64,000 nt of DNA from Natrinema salaciae (GTDB lineage: Archaea > Halobacteriota > Halobacteria > Halobacteriales > Natrialbaceae): contig NZ_FOFD01000003.1 of the NCBI RefSeq assembly GCF_900110865.1, positions 310,001-374,000 of the forward strand, read 5' to 3'. Under the pieces are notes generated by a model that saw nothing but the letters and a program-made list of their open reading frames with translations, made no database searches and had not been told where the DNA came from. The position numbers and the translations under genes were made by a program. The first letter of the stretch is position 1, and each line of letters opens with the position of its first letter. Below, one piece after another: positions 1 to 8,442 of the stretch.

Positions 1-302
1 TCGCCGGCTGGTCCTTCCTGCACCGGCTCGGTGGCGGTCTTGTCGCCCCGAATGATCACGTACGCGATCAGGGCGACGACACCCACCGGAAACGCCACCA
101 GCAGCAGTCCCCCGACGCCGAGTCCCCACGCGAGTTCGTTGTTCTCGCGCTTGGCGGCGTCTCTGTACACCCAGTACCCGGCACCCGCCGCGATCACCAG
201 CCCGATGATGAATCCGACCACCGTCGCGATGAGAACCGTCGTCTGGTCGAGGCCGGCGGCTTCGCCGCCGGCCTGCAGCGGCAGGAGGGCGAACTGCAGC
301 AT
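1..302 (-). CDS. Small membrane protein, PLDc_N-like (3' end cut by window)
   Basis: The frame starts at ATG (302) and is still open at the left edge, so the protein is incomplete. About 100 residues are visible. A first transmembrane helix (about residues 18-40) is followed by a short basic/polar segment with YWVYRDA, then a second helix (about residues 63-85) and a charged tail. Two helices around a YxVYxDA-like motif resemble the haloarchaeal PLDc_N-type small membrane proteins; the exact function is unknown. The start is fixed by a strong Shine-Dalgarno sequence seven bases upstream, which is unusual here. A 23-base perfect palindrome (10-base stem, TTC loop, 251-273) lies inside the coding sequence and encodes part of an Ala/Gly-rich stretch before the first helix. 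Confidence 0.6.
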   Translation of the reverse strand, partial: MLQFALLPLQAGGEAAGLDQTTVLIATVVGFIIGLVIAAGAGYWVYRDAAKRENNELAWGLGVGGLLLVAFPVGVVALIAYVIIRGDKTATEPVQEGPAG

Positions 303-638
303 CACGCTACCTCCTTCGAGCCGGGACTCGATCGGACGGCCGACCGCTGGTGCCGATCGGTAGCGCTGCGAGCGTCGGAACGCGAAGTAGTCTCGTCCAT
401 AGTGTCACCCATAAATAATTATTGGCCAACACCTGCTATATTTCTTTCCCTCCCGGTCGTGGTCGTTCTTCCGGCTGTCGGCCGGGTAACGAACGGCCGA
501 CAGCATCAGTCGGTCGCGCTCGCTGTTCAGCGGGCGGTCGCGGTGTTGGTGATGGACCGCCGATCGGCTCGAGGGTCCTCGTGACTGCCTATCGGACAAA
601 CTATTTATGTGCTTACCTTAAATAATTGGATAATTAAC
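303..638. other. Intergenic region between two divergent genes
   Basis: This holds the leader of the membrane protein to the left and the promoter of the ABC exporter to the right. AT-rich segments at about 411-425 and 598-637 contain TATA-like sequences (ATAAATAATTATT; CTATTTATG), the second about 30-40 bases before the GTG start at 639. I see no convincing gene between them other than the 32-codon frame mentioned for the ribosome-binding site. Confidence 0.5.
309..316 (-). promoter_or_regulatory. Strong Shine-Dalgarno site AAGGAGGT
   Basis: Read on the minus strand, AAGGAGGT sits seven bases before the ATG at 302. Most genes here look leaderless, so this leadered start stands out. An AT-rich TATA-like stretch at about 411-423 would put transcription start near 390, giving a leader of roughly 90 bases. 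A 32-codon open frame (400 to 302) overlaps the ATG as TGATG and may be a leader peptide, but this is unproven. Confidence 0.6.
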
Positions 639-1577
639 GTGACTACCATCGATCTCTCCGGCGTGACCAAACGCTACGGCACCGAACGGGCGCTCGACGG
701 GCTGGATCTCACCGTCGAACCGGGCGAGATATACGGCTTTCTCGGGCCCAACGGTGCCGGGAAGTCGACGACGATCAACCTCGTCCTCGATTTCATCCGC
801 CCGACCGACGGCGAGGTGCGCGTCTTCGATCTGGACGCCCAGACCAACACGATCGAGATCCGCGACCGGACCGGGATCCTCCCGGAAGGAGTCAGCCTGT
901 ACGACCGGCTGACCGGCCGCCAGCACGTCGAGTTCGCCATCGAATCGAAGGACGCCGACGACGACCCCGACGCCCTCCTCGAGCGCGTCGGTATCGCCGA
1001 CGCGGCCGAGAAGAAAGCCGGCGGCTACTCGAAGGGGATGGCTCAGCGGCTCATGCTCGCGACGGCGCTGGTCGGCGAACCGGATCTGCTGATCCTCGAC
1101 GAACCCTCGACGGGGCTCGATCCGAACGGCGCCCGCGAGATGCGCGAGATCATCCGCGAGGAGAACGCCCGCGGCGCGACCGTCTTCTTCTCCTCGCACG
1201 TGCTCGGCCAGGTCGAGGCCGTCTGCGACCGCGTCGGCATCCTCCGGGACGGCGACCTGATCGCCGAGGATACCGTCGACGGGCTACGCGACTCGATGCC
1301 GAACCAGACGCGACTCCGCGTGACGCTCGATCGGATCCCCGACGACTCGTCGGCCGCGCTCGCGGGAATCGAATCGATCGCGGGCGTCTCGTCGGTGACG
1401 CCCGAGGGACGGACCCTCGTCGTCGCCTGCGAGGACCACGCCAAAACGACGGTGTTGCGGACGATCGAGGAGTACGACGTGTCCATCGAGGACTTCGAGA
1501 CCGACGAGTCCTCGCTCGAGGACCTGTTCGTGGCGTACACCTCCGATACCGGCGGTAGCGCGGGGGTAGTACGATGA
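639..1577 (+). CDS. ABC transporter ATP-binding protein (ABC-2 exporter)
   Basis: Cytoplasmic ATPase of an ABC-2 type exporter. It has a complete nucleotide-binding domain: Walker A GPNGAGKST at about residues 36-44, the signature YSKGM near 130, Walker B LLILDEPSTGLDP near 152, and the H-loop in FFSSHVLGQVE. The C-terminal 100 residues are the extra domain typical of NatA/CcmA-like exporter ATPases. GTG at 639 is preferred over an ATG at 609 because it gives a normal N-terminus (TTIDLSGVTKRYG) and fits the TATA-like box about 35 bases upstream. The stop overlaps the start of the permease by four bases (ATGA), so the two are translationally coupled. The substrate cannot be told from sequence. 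Confidence 0.9.
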   Translation: MTTIDLSGVTKRYGTERALDGLDLTVEPGEIYGFLGPNGAGKSTTINLVLDFIRPTDGEVRVFDLDAQTNTIEIRDRTGILPEGVSLYDRLTGRQHVEFAIESKDADDDPDALLERVGIADAAEKKAGGYSKGMAQRLMLATALVGEPDLLILDEPSTGLDPNGAREMREIIREENARGATVFFSSHVLGQVEAVCDRVGILRDGDLIAEDTVDGLRDSMPNQTRLRVTLDRIPDDSSAALAGIESIAGVSSVTPEGRTLVVACEDHAKTTVLRTIEEYDVSIEDFETDESSLEDLFVAYTSDTGGSAGVVR

Positions 1578-2410
1578 GCGCGATCGTCGTCGCGAAGAAG
1601 GACTTCCGGGACGCCGTCCGCTCGCGCGTACTGATCGGGCTGACGGTCCTGTTCAGCCTGTTCACCGTCGGCGGTGCGTTCCTCGCCTCCCGGCTCTCGG
1701 AGCTGTTCGAGGAGGGCGGTGCGTCGTCGACGATCGATCTGATCCTCGCGCTCCAGACGCCCGCGAGCTTCCTCGTGCCGGTCATCGCGCTGGTCGTCGG
1801 CTACGGCGCGATCGCCGGCGAGCGGGAGAGCGGGAGCCTGAAGTTCCTCCTCGGCCTCCCGCACCGCCGTCGGGACGTCGTCCTCGGGAAGGTCCTCGGC
1901 CGAACGGGCGTCGTGGCCGTCTCGATTCTGGTCGGCTTCGCCGTCGGGCTGGTCGGTCTCTTCGCGTTCGTCGGCTCGGTGTCGATCGTCGACTACGTCG
2001 CATTCACCCTCCTGACGGTCCTGTTCGGGTTCGTTTACGTCTGTATCGGCGTCGGCCTCTCCTCGATGACGCGATCGACGACCAAGGCGGCGATCGGCGC
2101 GTTCGGTCTGATCGTCGTTTTCTGGATCGGCTGGGGGGTCGTCGGGCAGCTCCTGCTGTTCGCGATCGAGGGGACACTGTTCGTCGAATCGTTCCCCGAC
2201 TGGTACATCTCGTACCTCTCGCTGCCGCCGGACGCCGCCTACGGCTCCGCGATCGGGGCCGTCCTCGGCGAGAACCAGCTGTCGATGGCCGGTATCGTCG
2301 AGAACCTACCGGTCGTCGCCCAGCCGTGGTTCGGCTTCGTCCTCCTCACGATCTGGGCGCTCGTCCCGCTCGGACTCGGTCTCTGGCGGTTCGATCGCGT
2401 CGACCTCTGA
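1574..2410 (+). CDS. ABC-2 type transporter permease subunit
   Basis: Integral membrane partner of the ATPase just upstream, with which it overlaps by four bases. The 278-residue protein begins with a soluble stretch (VVAKKDFRDAVRSRV) and has about six hydrophobic helices. The motif GERESGSLKFLLGLPHRRRDVVLGK after the second helix is the coupling-helix signature of the NosY/ABC-2_membrane family. Such one-ATPase, one-permease pairs export small molecules, lipids or peptides; which one is not evident here. Confidence 0.85.
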   Translation: MSAIVVAKKDFRDAVRSRVLIGLTVLFSLFTVGGAFLASRLSELFEEGGASSTIDLILALQTPASFLVPVIALVVGYGAIAGERESGSLKFLLGLPHRRRDVVLGKVLGRTGVVAVSILVGFAVGLVGLFAFVGSVSIVDYVAFTLLTVLFGFVYVCIGVGLSSMTRSTTKAAIGAFGLIVVFWIGWGVVGQLLLFAIEGTLFVESFPDWYISYLSLPPDAAYGSAIGAVLGENQLSMAGIVENLPVVAQPWFGFVLLTIWALVPLGLGLWRFDRVDL

Positions 2411-2462
2411 ACGACGGCCGCGAGGTGTAACGTTTTTCTCGTCGCCGCCCGCTTGCACAGCC

Positions 2463-3170
2463 ATGAAGACGGCAGGCGGCTCCGACGAAGCGAAACGCCG
2501 CGCCGGCGAGCGGGCGGCCGCGGCGGTCGAGGACGGATTCGTCGTCGGGCTCGGAACCGGCTCGACGACCGCCCACGCGATCCGGGCGATCGGTCGGGCA
2601 GTCGACGACGGCCTCGAGATCCGCGGGATTCCGACCTCCTTCCAGTCCCGCCAGCTCGCGCTCGAGGTCGGCGTTCCCCTGACCGACCTCGACGCGGTCG
2701 ACGGCGTCGACCTCGCGATCGACGGGGCCGATCAGGTGGTCGACGACCGCGACGCGGCCGCGTTCGGCGCGCTCATCAAGGGCGGCGGGGCGGCCCACGC
2801 GCGCGAAAAACTCGTCGACACGGCTGCGGACCGGTTCGTCGTCGTCGCCGATCCCTCGAAGCTGACCGACCGCCTCGAGCGCTCGGTGCCGGTGGCGGTG
2901 TTGCCCGACGCGCACTCCGTCGTGGCGGATCGGATTCGCGCTCTCGACGGGGAGCCGACGCTCCGGGACGCCGAGCGCAAGGACGGCCCGGTCGTGACCG
3001 ACAACGGGAACCTGGTGCTCGACTGCGCGTTCGGTCGGATCGACGACCCCGACGAGCTGGCGACGCGGCTCTCGGGTATCCCTGGCGTCGTGGAACACGG
3101 CCTGTTCGTGGGGGTCGCCGACGCGACCTATATCGGCACCGACGACGGTGTCGAGGTCCGCCGCTACTGA
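2463..3170 (+). CDS. rpiA: Ribose-5-phosphate isomerase A
   Basis: Interconverts ribose 5-phosphate and ribulose 5-phosphate, supplying ribose for nucleotides. The 235-residue length is normal for RpiA. Visible signatures are the phosphate-binding loop GLGTGSTT (about residues 29-36), DGADQV (about 83-88, matching the DGAD catalytic region), the lysine-containing KGGGAAHAREK (about 104) and the late TDNGNLVLD motif. The ATG follows a T-rich TATA-like element (around 2427-2436) at the distance expected of a leaderless haloarchaeal gene. It stands alone between the exporter and two oppositely oriented membrane genes. Confidence 0.95.
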   Translation: MKTAGGSDEAKRRAGERAAAAVEDGFVVGLGTGSTTAHAIRAIGRAVDDGLEIRGIPTSFQSRQLALEVGVPLTDLDAVDGVDLAIDGADQVVDDRDAAAFGALIKGGGAAHAREKLVDTAADRFVVVADPSKLTDRLERSVPVAVLPDAHSVVADRIRALDGEPTLRDAERKDGPVVTDNGNLVLDCAFGRIDDPDELATRLSGIPGVVEHGLFVGVADATYIGTDDGVEVRRY

Positions 3171-3199
3171 CCCGATTCGGTCGCGCCGAACTGGCCGGC

Positions 3200-3640
3200 T
3201 CAGGCCCGTTCGTCGCGCCGTTTCGTGTTTTCGTCCGCGTCCGCCGGTGTGCCGACCGGCCGTGCGAACAGTCCTGCGATCACGTAGACCGCCCCCAGCA
3301 GGCGGGTCGCGGGTATCACCCACCGCTTCAACTCGAGTTCGTCGGCGTTCTCGTAAGCGACGTCGAGGTTCAGTTCGACGACCGTTCGGGGGAACAGCGC
3401 TAGGACGAGTCCGACGGCCGCGAGCACGTGCTCGATCCCCGCCGGTGGCCCGTCGCGACCGAGCAACCAGACGAACGCCAGTCCCTCGAGTCGGGCCATC
3501 GGAACCGTCCACGGTCGCAATCGTCCCGCGTCAGGGTCGGCGAACGCAACCCGTTCGCCGACCGCGATGATCCGTCTCGGGGCGACGATCTCGAGGAGTG
3601 CGAACCCGATCACCGGCAGTCGTCGCACGGCTCGTCGCAC
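3200..3640 (-). CDS. Hypothetical membrane protein, tandem paralogue (copy 2)
   Basis: Family not recognised. Hydrophobic protein of about 146 residues with roughly three membrane segments. It aligns end to end with the upstream gene at 3647-4102: shared features include GFxxxEIVxPxxII near the start, [12 protein letters not shown] in the middle, VELxxxxxYxxxDxLELxxWVxPAxRLLGxxYV in the second half, and a charged tail. GTG at 3640 is only six bases after the stop of the upstream copy, implying one transcript; alignment suggests an internal GTG at 3628 could also be used. The pair looks like an ancient duplication. Confidence 0.75.
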   Translation of the reverse strand: MRRAVRRLPVIGFALLEIVAPRRIIAVGERVAFADPDAGRLRPWTVPMARLEGLAFVWLLGRDGPPAGIEHVLAAVGLVLALFPRTVVELNLDVAYENADELELKRWVIPATRLLGAVYVIAGLFARPVGTPADADENTKRRDERA

Positions 3641-3646
3641 TCGTCG

Positions 3647-4102
3647 TTACCTCGCGCGGAGCCGAAGTCGGCTCGAGGAGCGGTCGGCGTCGGGCTCGCT
3701 CGCAGCCGCTGCCGGCTCCTCGCTCGCGCTCCGCGAGAGCAGCGAGACGGTCAGGTAGAGTACGCCGAGCAGTCGCGCCGCGGGCACGACCCACGGCTGT
3801 AGCTCGAGCCTGTCCGTGTCGGCGTAGACCAGGTGCTGACTGAGTTCGATGATCGGCTGCGGAACGAGGACGAGCGTCAGCCCGACGAGCCCGAGCAGCG
3901 TGGAGACGAGCGTCGACTCCTGTCGGTTGCGGACGAGCAGCCAGACAAAGGCGAGTCCCTCGAGCCGAGCGCCGGTCAGCGCCAGCGGCCGTCGCTTCGC
4001 CACCTCGGGGTTTCGAAGCCCGATCCGCTCGCACGCTTCGATGATCGGCTCCGGCTTGACGATCTCGACGAACCCGAAGCCGATCAGGAGCTTGCGCAGC
4101 AT
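3647..4102 (-). CDS. Hypothetical membrane protein, tandem paralogue (copy 1)
   Basis: Family not recognised. A 151-residue protein with about three hydrophobic segments and a C-terminal tail rich in Arg, Ser and Ala. The ATG at 4102 gives the N-terminus [19 protein letters not shown], which matches the paralogue; the frame extends further upstream but into the 5' region of the divergent fni gene, so the longer start is rejected. First gene of a two-gene unit with the paralogue at 3200-3640. The conserved [12 protein letters not shown] suggests both belong to one membrane-protein family, perhaps forming a hetero-oligomer (inference). Confidence 0.8.
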   Translation of the reverse strand: MLRKLLIGFGFVEIVKPEPIIEACERIGLRNPEVAKRRPLALTGARLEGLAFVWLLVRNRQESTLVSTLLGLVGLTLVLVPQPIIELSQHLVYADTDRLELQPWVVPAARLLGVLYLTVSLLSRSASEEPAAAASEPDADRSSSRLRLRAR

Positions 4103-4242
4103 GTGTCTCGCTCGTACCACGGCGGGGGGCAAAAAGCTCGAGCCGGCAGCCGGACGGCCGATCGACGATCGCGGATCGGTCGAGAGATCGAATAGACAGG
4201 TTTTCAATCCGGTCGCGTGACCGTTCGAGCAGAGACGCTTCG

Positions 4243-5304
4243 ATGCCCGAGACATCCGATAGAAAAGACGATCACCTCCGTATTATCGAGGAGGAAGACG
4301 TAGAGACGAGCGGTGCCGGGTTCAGCGACATCGACCTCGTTCACGAGGCACTGCCGGAGGTTCACCGCGACGAGATCGAGACGACCACGGACCTGTTCGG
4401 ACGCGAGCTCGCGGCCCCGATCGTCATCGAGAGTATGACCGGCGGTCACCCGAACACGACGAAACTCAACCGGCGGCTCGCCGAAGCCGCCGAACGAACG
4501 AACGTCGCCATGGGCGTCGGCAGCCAGCGTGCCGGCCTCGAGCTCGACGACGAGGGCGTCCTCGAGTCCTACACGGTCGTTCGGGAGGCCGCGCCGGACG
4601 CGTTCCTCTACGGGAACGTCGGCGCGGCCCAGCTGCTCGAGTACGGCGTGGACGACGTCGAGGACGCCGTGGCGATGATCGATGCCGACGCGATGGCGAT
4701 CCACCTGAACTTTCTGCAGGAAGCGGTCCAGCCGGAGGGTGACGTCGACGCCCGCGGCTGTCTCGCGGCGATCGAGCGCGTCGCCGACGCGCTTTCGGTG
4801 CCGGTCATCGTCAAGGAGACGGGTAACGGGATGTCGCGGGACACGGCGAGTCGACTCGCCGATGCCGGCGTCGACGCCGTCGACGTCGCCGGGCAGGGCG
4901 GAACGACCTGGTCGGGGATCGAGTCTCACCGCGCGGCTGCGATCGACGCCGATCGACAGGAGGCCGTCGGTCGCCTGTTTCGCGCGTGGGGCGTCCCGAC
5001 TGCGGTGAGCACGCTCGAGGCCGCCGAGGTCCACGACTGCGTGATCGCGAGCGGCGGCGTCCGCTCCGGGCTGGACATCGCCAAGGCGATTGCGCTCGGC
5101 GCTCGTGCCGGCGGGCTCGCGAAGCCGTTTCTCGCGCCGGCGGGGCAGAGCGCGGACGCGGTCGTCGAACTGATCGAGACGCTCGTTCTCGAACTGCGGA
5201 CGGCGATGTTCGTCACCGGCTCGGCGTCGCTCTCGGAATTACGGGAAACCGAACACGTCGTGCTCGGCCGGACGAAGGCGTACATCGACCAGCGCCGCCG
5301 CTGA
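4243..5304 (+). CDS. fni: Type 2 isopentenyl-diphosphate delta-isomerase
   Basis: FMN- and NADPH-dependent enzyme converting isopentenyl diphosphate to dimethylallyl diphosphate, the entry to archaeal isoprenoid lipids. Its 353 residues are the normal length. Hallmarks in order are RKDDHLRI near the N-terminus, the flavin-binding SMTGGHPNT (about residue 65), AMGVGSQR (about 90), [14 protein letters not shown] (substrate-binding region, about 150), [11 protein letters not shown] (about 190), [10 protein letters not shown] (about 220) and the phosphate-binding [17 protein letters not shown] (about 265). It belongs to the FMN-dependent TIM-barrel family, unrelated to type 1 isomerases. In many haloarchaea fni sits with isopentenyl phosphate kinase; here it is separate. 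Confidence 0.95.
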   Translation: MPETSDRKDDHLRIIEEEDVETSGAGFSDIDLVHEALPEVHRDEIETTTDLFGRELAAPIVIESMTGGHPNTTKLNRRLAEAAERTNVAMGVGSQRAGLELDDEGVLESYTVVREAAPDAFLYGNVGAAQLLEYGVDDVEDAVAMIDADAMAIHLNFLQEAVQPEGDVDARGCLAAIERVADALSVPVIVKETGNGMSRDTASRLADAGVDAVDVAGQGGTTWSGIESHRAAAIDADRQEAVGRLFRAWGVPTAVSTLEAAEVHDCVIASGGVRSGLDIAKAIALGARAGGLAKPFLAPAGQSADAVVELIETLVLELRTAMFVTGSASLSELRETEHVVLGRTKAYIDQRRR

Positions 5305-5430
5305 GTGACGGACGACGGCGTATGCGTCGATCACGTCGCACTGTCTCCCGTCCTGCCCGGCGATGCTGTCGGTCGCCGATGCTGGACGCTCTCCGACGTG
5401 CGTCCGAAAAAATCGCGCAACTATCGAACC

Positions 5431-5598
5431 TTACAGGTCGCGGGGCTGGACCGTCTTCCGGTCGTTAGCCTCTGCGCGTCGGGCAGCGTCCTCGAGCAGC
5501 TCGTCGACTTCGTCGTCGAGCGCGTCGTAGAAGTCCGAGGCGACGTTTTTGTCATCGAGCGCTTCCTTTACGGCGGCTTTGACGATAAGATCTGCCAT
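5431..5598 (-). CDS. Small histone-fold protein (DUF1931-like)
   Basis: A 55-residue acidic helical protein starting MADLIVKAAVKEAL and containing YDALDDEVDELLEDAARRAEANDRKTVQPRDL. The pattern of one short helix, one long amphipathic helix, then KTVQPRDL matches half of a histone/NFYB fold (archaeal histone-like, DUF1931), where the final RKTVxPxDL is the DNA-binding loop and helix cap. It may bind DNA or act as a transcription-factor-like dimer (family inference). The ATG at 5598 is chosen because residues upstream in the same frame look non-coding. Small size and strong haloarchaeal conservation suggest it is real. Confidence 0.8.
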   Translation of the reverse strand: MADLIVKAAVKEALDDKNVASDFYDALDDEVDELLEDAARRAEANDRKTVQPRDL

Positions 5599-5886
5599 AC
5601 GATGTATCCGTTTCCCGTTACCCCATATAAGGATTCTGGTTAGTAGTCGAAATACGGGGGTTGCAGGGGTTGACCCGGCCGTTTCGACGACCAGAATCAC
5701 CGGAAAGTATATGTTTGATGAGTTGCCGACGAGGATTTCGGGGCTCACGAACGTCGGCATTCGGCTCGCGCGCGCTCCTCCGGGGCTCGCGCGCGCGTTC
5801 AGTGATCGAAGTCGCTGGCGATTCGCGTCGCGGCCGGAACACGTTCGGGTCGACGGATTCGAGTGCGTCGCTCGCCGAGGACGAGT

Positions 5887-6645
5887 ATGCGCGAACTCCT
5901 CGAGGCCGTTGCCGACGGCTCGCTGTCGCCGGCACAGGCCGAAGCCGAACTCAACGGGTACGTGACAGGTGAGGCGGGCCGGTTCGACGCGGCTCGCGAC
6001 CAGCGACGGGGCATTCCGGAGGCGATCCTCGCCGAGGGGAAGTCGGCCGAACAGGTCATCGCGCTCGCCGAGGCTGCCCTCGAGACGACGGATCGGGCGT
6101 TACTCACTCGCGTGTCGACGTCGCAGTTCGAGGCGCTCGAGCGCCACCTGACGGAGGCGTATCCCGACGCGACGATCGATCGTCGGAGCACGACGATCCA
6201 CGTGCGGACGGACGATCACGAGCCGCCGTCGCTCGATGCGACGGTGGGAATCGCCACCGGGGGAACGGTCGACGGACCGATCGCCGACGAGGCGGCGGCC
6301 GTCTGTCTGGATGCGGGTGCGACGGTCGATCGCGTCGACGACGTCGGCGTCGCGGCGCTGTCCCGGACGCTCGACCAGCTCGAGCGATTCCGCGAGGCGG
6401 ACGTGTTGATCGTCGCCGCCGGCCGAGAGGGTGCCCTGCCGACCGTCGTCGCCGGACTCGTCGACACACCGGTCATCGGCGTCCCGGTTTCCAGCGGCTA
6501 CGGCTACGGCGGCGACGGCGAGGCGGCACTCGCCGGGCTGCTTCAGTCCTGTACCGTCCTCTCGGTCGTCAACATCGATGCAGGGTTCGTCGCCGGCGCA
6601 CAGGCAGTGCTGATCGCTCGAGCGATCGACGACGCGCGCGACTGA
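5887..6645 (+). CDS. larB: Nickel pincer cofactor biosynthesis protein LarB
   Basis: A 252-residue PurE-related protein of the LarB family. In bacteria LarB carboxylates the pyridinium ring of nicotinic acid adenine dinucleotide, the first step towards the nickel pincer nucleotide of lactate racemase-type enzymes. Visible signatures are ELLEAVADGSLSPAQAE at the N-terminus, RRGIPEAILAEGKS (about residue 40), GIATGGTVDGPIADEA (the PurE-like core, about 120), VAAGREGALPTVVAGLV (about 180) and PVSSGYGYGGDGEAALAGLLQSC (about 200). The ATG at 5887 gives the family-typical start. Neither larC nor larE lies nearby. Confidence 0.9.
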   Translation: MRELLEAVADGSLSPAQAEAELNGYVTGEAGRFDAARDQRRGIPEAILAEGKSAEQVIALAEAALETTDRALLTRVSTSQFEALERHLTEAYPDATIDRRSTTIHVRTDDHEPPSLDATVGIATGGTVDGPIADEAAAVCLDAGATVDRVDDVGVAALSRTLDQLERFREADVLIVAAGREGALPTVVAGLVDTPVIGVPVSSGYGYGGDGEAALAGLLQSCTVLSVVNIDAGFVAGAQAVLIARAIDDARD

Positions 6646-6764
6646 GTAGCGTACTCGTTATCAGAAAAAACCTTTCCGCAAACGAAAAGCCAAACAGCGT
6701 ATGGAGAAAGTTACTTATCCAGTCGCCGAATAAGACGAACTACCGGCTTCGGCCGGTGTGACCA

Positions 6765-6914
6765 ATGCCCAAGTGTGATCACTGCGGCGCGCACGTCTCC
6801 GAACGGTTCGCACGCGTCTTCGCCGACGAACACGGTGAGATTCACGCGTGTGTCAGTTGCTCGGCAAACGCTGGCATCGCGGAAGCCGCAAAAGAGCGCG
6901 CTCGCGGTACCTGA
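6765..6914 (+). CDS. Small zinc-finger protein (DUF7563-like)
   Basis: A 49-residue protein with two CxxC knuckles, CDHCG near the start and CVSCS about 24 residues later, separated by a segment with [20 protein letters not shown]. This pattern matches the haloarchaeal DUF7563 group of one-zinc proteins. The ATG at 6765 follows a short inverted repeat (ACCGGC with GCCGGT) and a TATA-like TTACTTATCC near 6709. The role is unknown; such micro-proteins are widespread in haloarchaea and may act in regulation. Confidence 0.8.
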   Translation: MPKCDHCGAHVSERFARVFADEHGEIHACVSCSANAGIAEAAKERARGT

Positions 6915-6990
6915 CGCATCGCGACTGACGACCACGCGCCCCCCTTTTCGGACGAGACGCTTTTTACACTCCCGCGCCTGCTCCCGGTCG

Positions 6991-7239
6991 ATGGCCGATC
7001 ACGTCGTCTACGTCCTCGAGTGTGCCGACGGTTCGCTGTACACCGGCTACACGACCGACCTCGAGCGACGCGTGGCCGAACACGACGCGGGCGAGGGCGC
7101 GAAGTACACCCGCGGGCGGACGCCGGTCGAACTCCGTTATCACGAGCGGTTCGACTCGAGGTCGTCCGCGATGTCCCGCGAATACGAGATCAAACAGCTG
7201 AGTCGGGCCGAGAAGGAACGGCTCGCCGGCCTTGAGTGA
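6991..7239 (+). CDS. GIY-YIG nuclease-superfamily protein (UPF0213/YhbQ)
   Basis: An 82-residue single-domain GIY-YIG protein. The motif is [23 protein letters not shown], with the two Tyr-containing strands and the Arg at residue 27, then [13 protein letters not shown] and a final [15 protein letters not shown]. This is the compact YhbQ/UPF0213 family, whose members nick or repair DNA in some bacteria; the cellular role in archaea is not established. The ATG at 6991 follows a TTTTTACACTC TATA-like element by about 25-30 bases, supporting a leaderless start. Confidence 0.9.
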   Translation: MADHVVYVLECADGSLYTGYTTDLERRVAEHDAGEGAKYTRGRTPVELRYHERFDSRSSAMSREYEIKQLSRAEKERLAGLE

Positions 7240-7338
7240 ACCGTCGATCGCTCGCTCGTCTCTCTGCCGCCGGCCGCTATACTATCGGACACACGGTCCG
7301 AAAAATAGATACATATCGAGGGTGACAGTCGTCTCGAG

Positions 7339-8325
7339 ATGCAACTCGATGTCGTCGACGATCTCAAGCAACCCGAATACACCGGTGAGAACCGGTGTGA
7401 GCCCTGTACCGTGTTGAACCTCGTTATCGCAGCGGTTGTCGGTTCCGTCATCGCGCGGAAGTCCCGTCTCGGCGGCCTGCTCGCGATCGGGATCTCGATC
7501 GCGCTGATCTACCTCCGCGGGTATCTGGTTCCCGGAACCCCGACGCTAACCAAGCGCTACCTCCCGCCCGAGGTCCTTCGCTGGTTCGGCAAGGACCCCG
7601 ATCCGGCGGTGGCGAGCGGGCTCGGCGCCGTCGACGCGTCGACGACCGCCGACGGCGCCGAGTTACCGTCCGAACGGTCCGCGAGCGAACCGACGGCCCG
7701 CTCTATGGAGTCGGACGACGTGGCCACCTTCGACGAGCGTGACGTCGCCGCGACCGACGAGGGAACCGACGCTGACACCGATACCGACGCCGCCGAACCG
7801 TCGACCGTCGACCTCGAGACGTTCTTCCTCGAGCACGATATCCTGGAACCGTGTTCGGATCGAGACGATCTCTGTCTCACCGAGGCGTTCGAAGCCGCCT
7901 GGTTCGACGAGATCGAACCGCTCGACGAGTCCGGCGTCGACGTCGCGGCGGCCGTCGACGCGTTCGGATTCGAGGCCGATCCCGACGAGTTCGAACTCGA
8001 GACGCGCGACGAAACCCACGTCCTGCTGTCCGGAGCTGGCGGGGCCGGCCGCTGGCCCTCTCGAGCGGGACTGATCGCGGACGTCGCCGCGAGCCGGGCG
8101 CTCGCGGCGTGGCTCGACGACTGGGACGCCTACGACCCCGGGACGAAAGGCGAGGTGCTCAACAGCCTCCGGATGTTCCTCGAGACCTGCCCCTCCGGCG
8201 GCGACGTCGAGATGGGCGAGGAGGTCGTCGAATCCTGCTGTACGTCCCACCAGGTCGTCGCCGTCACCTGCGAGGAAACGGGCGAGCGGCTCTTCGAACA
8301 GCGTCTCACCGACGTCGACGCCTGA
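7339..8325 (+). CDS. Conserved hypothetical membrane-anchored acidic protein
   Basis: No named family recognised. The 328-residue protein starts MQLDVVDDLKQPEYTGENRC and carries a Cys pair (CEPC) before two closely spaced hydrophobic helices (about residues 26-65). A Pro-rich linker, a low-complexity acidic Thr/Asp/Ala stretch (about 90-155) and a C-terminal globular domain follow. The tail contains Cys residues (LETCPSGG, VESCCTSHQVVAVTCEETGERLFEQR), which could bind metal. A TATA-like AAATAGATACATA about 30 bases upstream supports the ATG. Probably a haloarchaeal-specific protein anchored in the cell membrane. Confidence 0.8.
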   Translation: MQLDVVDDLKQPEYTGENRCEPCTVLNLVIAAVVGSVIARKSRLGGLLAIGISIALIYLRGYLVPGTPTLTKRYLPPEVLRWFGKDPDPAVASGLGAVDASTTADGAELPSERSASEPTARSMESDDVATFDERDVAATDEGTDADTDTDAAEPSTVDLETFFLEHDILEPCSDRDDLCLTEAFEAAWFDEIEPLDESGVDVAAAVDAFGFEADPDEFELETRDETHVLLSGAGGAGRWPSRAGLIADVAASRALAAWLDDWDAYDPGTKGEVLNSLRMFLETCPSGGDVEMGEEVVESCCTSHQVVAVTCEETGERLFEQRLTDVDA

Positions 8326-8442
8326 TCGAGTCTTCGTCGCGGGGCGACGGCGAACCGGCGGCTCCACGGCGCGTACGTCTCGGTTTTGCGCTCGCTGGAC
8401 GGTCCCGTCGCTTTTTTCGCGTCGGCTGTCGACCACCGGTGC

